A stretch of DNA of 42,638 bases from Saprospiraceae bacterium (lineage in GTDB: Bacteria > Bacteroidota > Bacteroidia > Chitinophagales > Saprospiraceae), in assembly GCA_022448995.1 (NCBI GenBank), contig JAKVCT010000013.1, positions 1 through 42,638 of the forward strand, given 5' to 3'. The notes under the pieces were generated by a model. The model saw only the letters and a program-made list of their open reading frames with translations. It ran no database searches and was not told where the DNA came from. Within the stretch, counting starts at the first letter, position 1; every line of letters begins with the position of its first letter. Shown here in pieces: positions 23,890 to 31,877 of this stretch. A program made the translations under genes and the position numbers.

Positions 23890-24864
23890 ATGAATTATAA
23901 ATCAGATCCTCAAGCCATCCCTGAAGAAGTAGACGCATTGGCAAAAGCATACAATCAATTGCGCAAAGAAATTGGAAAAGTCATTGTAGGACAAGAAGAC
24001 GTGGTAAAATCTGTATTGATTTCTTTGTTTTGTGATGGACACAGCCTATTGGTTGGTGTACCAGGTTTAGCGAAAACCTTATTGGTGAATACCATTTCCA
24101 AAGTTTTGGATCTAGGTTTTAAGCGAATACAGTTTACGCCCGATTTGATGCCTTCTGATATCACAGGAGCAGAGGTGATGGATGAGAATCGGAATTTTAC
24201 TTTTTCTAAGGGGCCTCTATTTACCAATATCCTTTTGGCGGATGAGATCAACCGTACACCTCCCAAAACACAGGCAGCTCTCTTAGAGGCAATGCAAGAA
24301 CGTTCGGTGACAGTAGCGGGAACAATTCATAAGCTGCCAAAACCTTTCTTGGTACTCGCAACACAAAACCCGATTGAGCAGGAAGGTACTTATCCTTTGC
24401 CAGAAGCGCAGCTTGACCGTTTTATGTTCAATATCTTTTTGGACTATCCTTCTTATGAACAAGAGATTGATATTGTTAAAAATACAACTTCAGGAAAGAA
24501 GATCGAACCAGAGTCAGTTGTAACAGGTGAGCAAATTATTTTCTTCCAAAAACTAATTCGGAAGATTCCAATTGCAGATAATGTATTGGAATATGCTGTT
24601 AAGATTGCCAATAAAACAAGACCTAATACAGCGTTGGCTCCAGCGAATGTAAATAAGTATATTTCTTGGGGTGCAGGTCCTCGTGCTTCTCAGTTCTTGG
24701 TATTGGGAGCAAAATGTCATGCGGCTATCAATAATAAATATTCTCCAGATATTGAGGATGTGCAAGCAGTAGCGCCATATATCTTAAGACACCGTGTGGT
24801 GCGTAACTATAAGGCAGAAGCAGAAGGTGTGACTTTGGACACGATTGTGAAGAGTTTATTCTAG
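23890..24864 (+). CDS. MoxR-family AAA+ ATPase
   Basis: A 324-residue MoxR-type AAA+ ATPase. Walker A is GVPGLAKT (56-63), Walker B LLADEINR (115-122), sensor 1 is in LATQNPIEQEGTYPLPEAQLDRF, and a C-terminal lid contains RAQ-like ASQFLVLGAKCHA. MoxR proteins act as chaperones for assembly or activation of partner proteins, usually with VWA-domain and DUF58 proteins encoded next to them. Here no such partner follows: a strong terminator comes 28 nt after the stop and the next gene is on the other strand. The family is certain, the client unknown. Confidence 0.92.
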   Translation: MNYKSDPQAIPEEVDALAKAYNQLRKEIGKVIVGQEDVVKSVLISLFCDGHSLLVGVPGLAKTLLVNTISKVLDLGFKRIQFTPDLMPSDITGAEVMDENRNFTFSKGPLFTNILLADEINRTPPKTQAALLEAMQERSVTVAGTIHKLPKPFLVLATQNPIEQEGTYPLPEAQLDRFMFNIFLDYPSYEQEIDIVKNTTSGKKIEPESVVTGEQIIFFQKLIRKIPIADNVLEYAVKIANKTRPNTALAPANVNKYISWGAGPRASQFLVLGAKCHAAINNKYSPDIEDVQAVAPYILRHRVVRNYKAEAEGVTLDTIVKSLF

Positions 24865-24891
24865 TTTTAGCCACAATATACGTTGACGACA

Positions 24892-24936
24892 AAACACAAA
24901 GAGGGAGTTTGCTATGCAAACTCCCTCTTTGTGTTT
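24892..24936. terminator. Strong terminator after moxR
   Basis: Perfect 21-bp arms (24892-24912 and 24916-24936, core CACAAAGAGGGAGTTTGC) around a TAT loop. It lies between convergent genes. The arms end in A and T runs and can serve both strands. Confidence 0.85.
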
Positions 24937-24997
24937 CTATAATTTCTCAGCGAAGATCTTTAGCCCTTCGTTAATAAATTTACTCTAATAGAATAAA

Positions 24998-26047
24998 TTA
25001 TTCCTCCTTCAATATTTTATCTAGACGATCTAGCAGCTTCAAACCATCATTATCTAAGCTAGCCATAGTCTCATTCATCATAGGGTCATCTTCGAGGGCT
25101 AATATTTTGAAATTATCCGCAAAAATCTCGTCAGGATGAATTGTATATCGAGTATTTCTTTGAATCTGATCCCAGTAATTTTCTAAATCTTCTTCTTGCA
25201 ATCCTATATCTGTGTGAGTAACACTCCATTTTCCTTCAATTTCTTGGACTTCAAAAAACTGAAAAACCATTTGCTCAAAAAATCGGCTTGGAGCATTTCC
25301 CCTAGGTCTATTAGTTGTATTTATTTGGCCACGTCTAGCATAAATCACAGGAATTGCATGAATTTTACGACCATCTGGAGCTGTAACCTGAATTGCATAA
25401 GCTAAATCCACACCATCCGGATTATACAAAACACGTTTTTCTAAGAAAGGACTTAATTCCAATTTATTCAGCTTCTGAAATCCTAATTCTTTGTAGATTC
25501 GGTCACGTTTATTTTTGTTATAACGAGAATAAATATGTGCAATTTCGTGAATCAAAGTACTTGTTATAGCTGCTTCATCAGCATTTCTGATTTGTGGTGC
25601 AGGGATCATAATTGCATTTTCTCTTGTATAATAAGCTGTAGGACCATAACAGTTTCCTGCAATTTTGATAATTACAATTTCTTTAGGCAATTGTAATTTA
25701 GGATTGATTTTTTGACAATAATCCAAAGCTTTTGTACAACATTGTTTTATCAAGGTCTCTTCTCTGTTCATAAACTCTAAAACATCATCCTCTAAGTATT
25801 TCTTATAAATGGGAAGTAGACTATCTCTTGAGGCATTCACCTCGTTGATATTCATTTGGATCGACATCTCCAAGGAAGTCACTTTATCGAAATAGTTTTC
25901 CATGGTATCGGTCGTAATTATCTTGTGTGCTTCATTTTTAGGAACTAATCTAAAGGTGCTTAGTTCATGCTTCTCTTCTTTAAATTTAGAAGTACAAGCA
26001 CCCAAACCAAACAGTGTCAAAAGACTTAGTAGAGTAAGGTAACGCAT
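24998..26047 (-). CDS. Lipoprotein with HExxH zinc-peptidase motif
   Basis: A 349-residue lipoprotein with signal peptide and lipobox LGAC (C18). The central region has TSTLIHEIAHIYSRY, an HExxH zinc motif (H167, E168, H171), in a helix preceded by a strand. A likely third ligand is E307 in PDEIFADNF, a gluzincin-style E-x-x-A-D motif typical of bacterial M48-like or minigluzincin proteins. Two cysteines (C103, C104) sit in the N-terminal helical part. A surface or periplasmic metallopeptidase is probable; the exact family is not recognised. The start is the ATG directly before the signal peptide. Confidence 0.75.
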   Translation of the reverse strand: MRYLTLLSLLTLFGLGACTSKFKEEKHELSTFRLVPKNEAHKIITTDTMENYFDKVTSLEMSIQMNINEVNASRDSLLPIYKKYLEDDVLEFMNREETLIKQCCTKALDYCQKINPKLQLPKEIVIIKIAGNCYGPTAYYTRENAIMIPAPQIRNADEAAITSTLIHEIAHIYSRYNKNKRDRIYKELGFQKLNKLELSPFLEKRVLYNPDGVDLAYAIQVTAPDGRKIHAIPVIYARRGQINTTNRPRGNAPSRFFEQMVFQFFEVQEIEGKWSVTHTDIGLQEEDLENYWDQIQRNTRYTIHPDEIFADNFKILALEDDPMMNETMASLDNDGLKLLDRLDKILKEE

Positions 26048-26072
26048 AGTATTGATGTATTTTAAGATCAGA

Positions 26073-26813
26073 TTATGTTGGTGTACTCATATCAAGATAA
26101 GCATAAGTTTCTGGACCAGTACAAAATAGCATATCGAGTATACTGAGATTCGGCAGAAAACTTTGACGATCTTCAAAAAGTTGTGAATAAGGATAAGCTA
26201 CAAAATTGGGATCTTTTGACTTTAGATAGTCTCTTGGATTAATTTTATTTCTAAAATCTAAGATCTTGTTAGGCAATTGTTTGCAAAACTCCGTAGTTTT
26301 TTGTATTCTAGTATCTATTCCAATCGTAGTTAACATGAATTCTTGTAGATCCCAAGAAAAATCAAATAGAAATTCGTACTTTTTTTGGTAGAATTCTATT
26401 AGTTCACCTGCATAGAATTCAAAGAAAGGAGCTTTTCCATAAGCTGTCCGGATACTACGCCAATGGATTTTTTGCCACGATGCGTCATTGTCGACTCGTA
26501 CCTCACGAATAGGCATTTGCTCGTGTTTACCTTTTTTTAGTGGGATGCTTAAGCTCAACGAACCTTGGGCTGTCCCTATATTACATCTATTTCGAAAAGA
26601 TCGTTTACGGTAATGTTCTTGTTGTTCGATCCATACTTGATCAAACAACAGAAGTTTGCTATAGTATTGTATAGGAGCTAAATATTGAAGCTCAATTAGT
26701 ATTTCTTTCGATGCTGATTGGTTCATCTCCATATGCTTGCTGTAGTGAATAAAAAGTTCATTGACATTGCCGAATAAGAGGTCTTTTATCGAAGTTGTAT
26801 GTTGTCCTTTCAT
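26073..26813 (-). CDS. WbqC-family protein
   Basis: A WbqC-like protein (246 residues from ATG 26813). The family signature is visible: ELQYLAPIQYYSKLLLFDQV near the start, then EHYRKRSFRNRCNI, SLSIPLKKGKHEQMPIREV, and WQKIHWRSIRTAYGKAPFFEF. WbqC proteins occur in O-antigen and sugar-nucleotide clusters, but their reaction is not firmly known; no glycan genes lie here. An in-frame TTG at 26828 would add five residues, but the ATG follows a GGAAG-containing site and is preferred. The promoter is at 26878-26885. Confidence 0.82.
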   Translation of the reverse strand: MKGQHTTSIKDLLFGNVNELFIHYSKHMEMNQSASKEILIELQYLAPIQYYSKLLLFDQVWIEQQEHYRKRSFRNRCNIGTAQGSLSLSIPLKKGKHEQMPIREVRVDNDASWQKIHWRSIRTAYGKAPFFEFYAGELIEFYQKKYEFLFDFSWDLQEFMLTTIGIDTRIQKTTEFCKQLPNKILDFRNKINPRDYLKSKDPNFVAYPYSQLFEDRQSFLPNLSILDMLFCTGPETYAYLDMSTPT

Positions 26814-26877
26814 ACCACATCTTCCCAATTTTGTAATACCGAATTTCTGCTATCATGTTTCTTTGTTCAAATATAAT

Positions 26878-26885
26878 TTTGAGCA
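26878..26885 (-). promoter_or_regulatory. -7 promoter element for the WbqC-family gene
   Basis: The minus strand reads TATATTTG, a perfect TAnnTTTG, 65 nt before the ATG at 26813. Confidence 0.55.
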
Positions 26886-27265
26886 TGCATCTGTAATTTT
26901 AAAAACATGTATACAGATAATATCAAAACAAGTTTGTAACTTACCGACAAATTGAGTTTTGCTGTATGGATACGAATACTTCGTATTAAGAATCAATAGA
27001 TTCGACCATTTTTAAGTGACTTTAGGTAAATTGGCTTCCTAGATACTGTAGATATATATAGTTTTTTAATTTAAAAAACTATTTTGTGGTAAAAATCACT
27101 TCATGGTATTATCTAATAACAGTTTCTAAAGCAGCTTTCACAACAGGGTCACTTTTAATAAGTGCTCATCTGAACATTGCTTTTGTTCTGATCACTAGAA
27201 CTCAAGCATTCAGATCTCACAAAAATTTAATTTAATTTATTTTTTAGCAAAAATGCATAATTAGT
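26886..27265. other. AT-rich gap upstream of the PorP/SprF gene
   Basis: No gene. A 25-bp perfect AT palindrome lies at 27058-27082 (arms TAGTTTTTTAA/TTAAAAAACTA) without a following T run. No clear TAnnTTTG for the downstream gene was found. Confidence 0.5.
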
Positions 27266-28297
27266 ATGAAAAAATATGCTCTGCTCTTAATAATAGCATT
27301 TATTTACCAACATCAGGCAATTGCTCAGCAAGATCCGATGTTTACCAAGTATATGTTCAATCCTCTAAATTATAACCCAGCATATGCAGGTAGCGCAGGG
27401 GCTTTGGACTTAGTTGTTCTCCACAGACATCAATGGTGGGGGATACAAGGAGCTCCAATGACACAAAACTTTACTATTCATTCTCCTATCCGAAACAAGA
27501 ATATAGGAATAGGGTTGAATGCTTCTTTTGACCAAGTAGCTGTATCGCGTCAGTTTAATGTTTATGGGTCTTTTGCCTATAAAATTGGTTTTGGTGCAGC
27601 AGCCAAAAATGGTCATATGAATGATGGAGGTGGATTTATCTCTATCGGACTACAGGGAGGTGTTTCGAACTGGACAGCAGATTGGACTCAACTTAATATT
27701 GAAGATCCCAATGATCCTTCTTTCATTGCAAACGATCGCCCAAATTTATGGTTACCTAACTTTGGAACAGGAATATACGTACACACTCGCACTTGGTATG
27801 TTGGTTTTGCGGCTCCAATGCTTATTGATAATGCATTGAGAAAACGTCAAACTAATGAAGATCCCAATCTGCCAATTGCACATCAATACAGACATTATTA
27901 TTTGACGGGTGGTGGAATTATCAAGTTGGGACAAGTAAAGTTGCGACCTTCCATTTTGATTAAGAATGTTGGGCTATTTGTAGAACGAAATAATATCAGT
28001 AAGGACCTAATTGGGGCACCTACAGAATTTGATATAGATTTAGCATTATTGTTTAATGATTTCTTTTGGATTGGTACTTCTTTTCGTAGCTCCTTTGAGG
28101 TATTTGGAGGATCTAGTAGTTATGACTCTGTCGACTTTTGGTTATCCTTCCGCTTGAAGAATGGCTTGAGAATTGGAGCAGCATATGATTTTACTTTGAC
28201 TCAACTACAAGGACCTGCTCAAGGTTCTTATGAGATTATGTTAGGTTATGATTTAATTCGCCTAGTAGATAAGGTAGAACATGTCCGTTATTTCTAG
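27266..28297 (+). CDS. PorP/SprF-family type IX secretion system membrane protein
   Basis: A 343-residue outer-membrane protein with a signal peptide (about 1-21, ending AIAQ). The family opening QQDPMFTKYMFNPLNYNPAYAGS is followed by HRHQWWGIQGAPMTQNF, both diagnostic of PorP/SprF. The rest is beta-barrel and ends LGYDLIRLVDKVEH. Family members take part in type IX secretion or in anchoring adhesins such as SprB. Many Bacteroidota carry numerous copies, so this is not necessarily the core component. It is 139 nt upstream of an OmpA-family gene, the usual pairing. Confidence 0.93.
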   Translation: MKKYALLLIIAFIYQHQAIAQQDPMFTKYMFNPLNYNPAYAGSAGALDLVVLHRHQWWGIQGAPMTQNFTIHSPIRNKNIGIGLNASFDQVAVSRQFNVYGSFAYKIGFGAAAKNGHMNDGGGFISIGLQGGVSNWTADWTQLNIEDPNDPSFIANDRPNLWLPNFGTGIYVHTRTWYVGFAAPMLIDNALRKRQTNEDPNLPIAHQYRHYYLTGGGIIKLGQVKLRPSILIKNVGLFVERNNISKDLIGAPTEFDIDLALLFNDFFWIGTSFRSSFEVFGGSSSYDSVDFWLSFRLKNGLRIGAAYDFTLTQLQGPAQGSYEIMLGYDLIRLVDKVEHVRYF

Positions 28298-28436
28298 TTT
28301 ATAGCGAGAGATTTATCCTATCGTCTAGAGACATAACACTATTCAATTTTTGTAGGGAAGATAACTACAAAATTATTAGCTGATAGATATTTTATTTTAG
28401 AACCCAACACCCAATTCGATTACGACTGATAAAAGG

Positions 28437-31019
28437 ATGCTTATGTACCAAGTTTTTAAACACTTAACTAATTTTTCTAAACATGGCATTGCCTTGACAA
28501 TTTTTTGTTGTCTGGTAGTAGGAACGGCTAGTGCTCAAAGAGGGAAGTTACGACAAGCCAATAAACTCATGGAGCGTAAGAATTATCAAGGAGCTATAGA
28601 ACTTTATCTAAAAGTGTTAGACAAAAATGATGATTCTGAAGCAAAAATTAATATAGCAGAGTGCTATTATATCCTAGATAACCAGCACGAGTCAGAATAC
28701 TGGTATGGGCAGGTGGTGCTCTTACCTCAGGCTGACCCTGTTGCTATGAAGCGATATGCACAGGCGCTGCAACAAAATGAAAAATGCACAGAAGCTAAGG
28801 AATGGTACAAAAGATATCTGGATATTAATCCAGCAGATATGTCTGCTCAAATGGGGCTAAAGTCTTGTAATGAATCTGTTATCAATAATCTTAAAGCTTA
28901 TGAAGGGTTATACGATGTACGTCATCTAGAGAAACTCTGTTCTGCAGATGATGATTTTGGACCTAGTTATTTTCAAGATAAGATTGTTTTTGTAACCAAT
29001 CGTTATCCAGGAATAGAATGGGACATAAAAGATGCCACAACAGAACGTTTTTTTACTAATTTATTTTCTGTGGATGCTACTTTAATTGACCCAGATAGCT
29101 TTATTTACAATTATTCTAAACCCAAGCAATTTAGTAAAAAACTAAATTCTAAATATCATGATGGGCCTGCATCTTTTGCAAGTGATGGAGCTTCTGTTTA
29201 TTTCTCCCGAAATAGTACAGATGGACGAGCAGATGATGGAACAGTGAGACAAAAGATTTATAAATCTGAAAGCCAAGGTGGAGCTTGGGGAAAACCTGCA
29301 AGTCTGCCTTTCAATAGTGATGAGTACAATGTTTGTCATCCAACATTATCTGAAGATCAGCTAGAACTGTATTTTACTTCTGATATGCCAGGGGGATTTG
29401 GTGGAATGGATTTGTATGTTTCTTATTTAGAAAATGGACGTTGGTCACCTCCTGTGAACTTGGGCCCAACTATCAACACAGAAGGAGATGAGGTATTTCC
29501 TTTTATTCATGCTGATAGAACATTATATTTTGCTTCTGATGGTCATGTAGGATTAGGGGGCTTGGATGTTTATTATGTCAAAGAAGAGATTGGAGGAATT
29601 TGGGGGAATCCAACCAATATGGGATCTCCTGTTAACTCCGGTTCCGATGATTTTTCTTTGGTTATTAATAGTGAAAAAACACATGGATATTTTGCCTCTA
29701 ATAGAGATGGTGGAGTTGGTGGAGATGATCTATATAGCTTTGTGAAATTATCTGTTGAAGTTGAGATTACTGTATTTAGTAAAAACGATAATATACCTAT
29801 TGAGGGAGCTGAAGTCTATGTTTCTTGTTCACCAGTAGAGAGCTTTACGACTAGTGCTGATGGTAAGGTTATGACAGAGCTAGCGATGGATAAGGCCTGT
29901 GATTTTGCTGCTGAAAAATTTGGCTACAAGCCTAATTCTGTACGTAAGGGTACTGAAGGATTAAAAGCTGGAGCTAAGTTATTTGTTCAGATTCCATTGG
30001 AAGTTGAACGTGTCTATGATATCGTGGGAACTGTCAAGGATGAATATGCTGATGAGTTCGTACCTGGAGCTTTGGTCACCTTAGTAACTTTTCGTGATGG
30101 GGAGAAAGACAGCATTAGTGTACCTACAGATGCAGATGGAAAATATCAGTTTGCTGATATTGAAGAAGGAACAGATTGTAGAATTAAGGTATTCAAGACA
30201 GGATATACTGAAGCTTCTGTTTCCTTTACTACAGGTGAAATTGACGGTGATGAAGATATTGTAACTCGTGATTTGGTAATCAATTGTAATGGTGGGCCTA
30301 ACTGTCCTGATCCAAAGATTGATCCAGATACTATTGAACCCTTGTGTGTGGGTTGTACTGTAGAAGTTTCTGGAGATACAATTATTCATAGAGGTCCTGA
30401 TGGTGAAATTATTAAGATTACGGTTAATGGGGAAGATGAATTTATCAAACCTGTACCTGGTCAAAAGCGTTTATTGAATATTTATTATGACTTTAATAGT
30501 GCCAAATTACGTCGAGATGCTTATCCTGCTCTAGATACTTTACTTGCTTTCTTGGAGGAATATCCAGATGCTGTTATTGAACTGAGCTCGCATACTGATG
30601 CACGTGGTACCAAACAGTATAATAAGCGCTTGTCAAGGCGACGAGCCGAATCTGTAGGTCGTTTTCTCAAGAAAAATGGTATTGATCGCAAGCGGATCAA
30701 AGGTAAAGGAATGGGAGAAGAGGTTATGGTCAATGGTTGTTATGATGGTCAAGAGTGTTCTGAAGCAGAGCACCAAGAGAATCGTCGTACTGAGTTTCAT
30801 GTCGTAAGTGCTTCTGGACGTCAATTCGATTCCCAAAAGCCAGATAACATCCGTGTAAATCCATGTAGAGGCTGTGATCCAATTCCAGCAGTGGAAGATG
30901 GAGAACCAACTACAGATGTTGAGCCTGATCCGAATGAGTTTACTACTGAACCTGAGGATGATGGACCTGACTTCATCGAATTCACACGCGATGATAAACA
31001 TAAAAATAAAAATAAGTAG
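28437..31019 (+). CDS. TPR-PD40-OmpA family outer-membrane protein
   Basis: An 860-residue envelope protein. Signal peptide ends about residue 33 (ASAQ). Tetratricopeptide repeats (about 35-150), then PD40/WD40-like beta-propeller repeats (about 160-440) with recurring YFTSDMPGGFGGMDLYVS-like units. Two carboxypeptidase-regulatory-like beta domains follow (about 445-620). The C-terminal OmpA peptidoglycan-binding domain (about 680-800) has IYYDFNSAKLR, SHTDARG and NKRLSRRRAESV; the Asp and Arg that bind diaminopimelate are present. An acidic tail ends in Lys/Asn. The same architecture as PorE-like partners of PorP, it likely ties the neighbouring PorP/SprF protein to the cell wall. ATG 28443 is an alternative start with better spacing to AAAAGG. 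Confidence 0.92.
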   Translation: MLMYQVFKHLTNFSKHGIALTIFCCLVVGTASAQRGKLRQANKLMERKNYQGAIELYLKVLDKNDDSEAKINIAECYYILDNQHESEYWYGQVVLLPQADPVAMKRYAQALQQNEKCTEAKEWYKRYLDINPADMSAQMGLKSCNESVINNLKAYEGLYDVRHLEKLCSADDDFGPSYFQDKIVFVTNRYPGIEWDIKDATTERFFTNLFSVDATLIDPDSFIYNYSKPKQFSKKLNSKYHDGPASFASDGASVYFSRNSTDGRADDGTVRQKIYKSESQGGAWGKPASLPFNSDEYNVCHPTLSEDQLELYFTSDMPGGFGGMDLYVSYLENGRWSPPVNLGPTINTEGDEVFPFIHADRTLYFASDGHVGLGGLDVYYVKEEIGGIWGNPTNMGSPVNSGSDDFSLVINSEKTHGYFASNRDGGVGGDDLYSFVKLSVEVEITVFSKNDNIPIEGAEVYVSCSPVESFTTSADGKVMTELAMDKACDFAAEKFGYKPNSVRKGTEGLKAGAKLFVQIPLEVERVYDIVGTVKDEYADEFVPGALVTLVTFRDGEKDSISVPTDADGKYQFADIEEGTDCRIKVFKTGYTEASVSFTTGEIDGDEDIVTRDLVINCNGGPNCPDPKIDPDTIEPLCVGCTVEVSGDTIIHRGPDGEIIKITVNGEDEFIKPVPGQKRLLNIYYDFNSAKLRRDAYPALDTLLAFLEEYPDAVIELSSHTDARGTKQYNKRLSRRRAESVGRFLKKNGIDRKRIKGKGMGEEVMVNGCYDGQECSEAEHQENRRTEFHVVSASGRQFDSQKPDNIRVNPCRGCDPIPAVEDGEPTTDVEPDPNEFTTEPEDDGPDFIEFTRDDKHKNKNK

Positions 31020-31127
31020 TTCTATTATTAGATAAATACGAGATATTATCAGAACTTGTAATGGTTGAATGTGATTGAATTGCATTCAACCATTTTTAAT
31101 TTAATAAAGATTAAACTCTATAGAACA

Positions 31128-31487
31128 ATGGACTTAAAATTAACGAAAGTACAACTACACGATGCTTTTGGTGAATTATTATATGCAATTGCTATGGTAG
31201 ATGGAGAAATCCAACAGGAAGAAGTAGTAAAGATTGAAGAGCTTTTAGCTGATCATGAAGCAGCAGAAGCAATTAAGTGGTCTTTCAAATATGAAGTAGG
31301 TAAGCAAAAAACAGTTTTAGATGCGTATAGGAAGGCGATAGATATTTGTAAGCATTATGGAAAGAGTGCGGATTATCCTTTTTTATTGGAGATGCTAAAA
31401 GATGTAGCTGAAGCCAGTAATGGATTGGATGAGAATGAACGAGCAATGATTCATCAGATCGAAATAGATCTAGCAGAGGTTTTATAA
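31128..31487 (+). CDS. TerB-like (tellurite-resistance family) protein
   Basis: A 119-residue all-helical protein with the TerB signature FGELLYAIAMVDGEIQQEEVVKIEELL (about 14-40), where the Asp-Gly-Glu after helix 1 binds metal in the family, and a second acidic turn at NGLDENERAMI. The TerB fold is linked to stress and metal-sensing complexes; the exact role here is open. I chose ATG 31128. The longer reading frame from 31065 adds 21 residues with no family match that read through the non-coding spacer. It is followed by a large hairpin. Confidence 0.75.
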   Translation: MDLKLTKVQLHDAFGELLYAIAMVDGEIQQEEVVKIEELLADHEAAEAIKWSFKYEVGKQKTVLDAYRKAIDICKHYGKSADYPFLLEMLKDVAEASNGLDENERAMIHQIEIDLAEVL

Positions 31488-31547
31488 TTGATAAATCCCT
31501 TATATAAGATCAGTCTAATTAGCTGACTAGGCGGACGTAATTAGGGA

Positions 31548-31629
31548 GGTTCAGTATTAAGCATATTTTCTCCCTCACCTTTTGCAGCAATGCAAAAGGT
31601 GAGAGAAGAAGTATACATAATACTGAACC
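31548..31629. repeat. 82-nt near-continuous hairpin with GCAA tetraloop
   Basis: The outer arms GGTTCAGTATTA and TAATACTGAACC (31548-31559, 31618-31629) pair perfectly. The inner arms CTCACCTTTTGCA and TGCAAAAGGTGAG (31574-31586, 31591-31603) also pair perfectly around a GCAA loop. The segments between pair with few mismatches. There is no T run. It could be a small MITE or a structured RNA. It starts 60 nt after the TerB-like gene. Confidence 0.75.
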
Positions 31630-31656
31630 CCGAAGGGCTCTGCGAAGCTAATCACC
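31626..31656 (-). repeat. Dispersed UUCG-hairpin repeat copy
   Basis: AACCCCGAAGGGCT (31626-31639) followed by CTGCGAAGC, the minus-strand form of the family consensus. It abuts the long hairpin on the left and the MITE-like element on the right. Another degenerate copy is inside that element at 31743-31756. Confidence 0.75.
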
Positions 31657-31661
31657 CTACT

Positions 31662-31834
31662 GAAGGGGGTGTCTGAAAAGGCAAGTTTCGAAAAATAGAA
31701 CCCAATAAAATTTTGGATTTTATTTTTTCTTTGTTGCGAGGCAACCCTGAAAGGCTCAGCGCAGCTAATTCATTCCCTCGCCAAATAATATTCTAATCTT
31801 TCAGATTAGGGTAGCCTTTTGAGACAGCCCCTTC
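31662..31834. mobile_element. MITE-like element with 21-bp terminal inverted repeats
   Basis: The left end, GAAGGGGGTGTCTGAAAAGGC (31662-31682 in full), matches the complement of 31814-31834 at 19 of 21 positions. The element is 173 bp with no coding capacity. TGTCT(C/G)AAAAGGC-type ends resemble the termini of common transposase families, and similar half sites occur near 22760, 36172 and 41395. No target duplication was identified with confidence. The remainder of the 31488-31877 gap is the hairpin and repeat listed separately. Confidence 0.6.
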
Positions 31835-31877
31835 CAATCATTAAGTCTTACTACTCTTGATCAAAGATTATTGAACC

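Noticed and set aside
26814-26828. TTG start adding five residues to the WbqC-family protein
   Set aside because: The ATG at 26813 has a GGAAG-containing upstream site and the family begins later anyway.
31065-31127. Longer N-terminus for the TerB-like protein
   Set aside because: The added residues read through AT-rich spacer and have no family resemblance; ATG 31128 begins the TerB helix.
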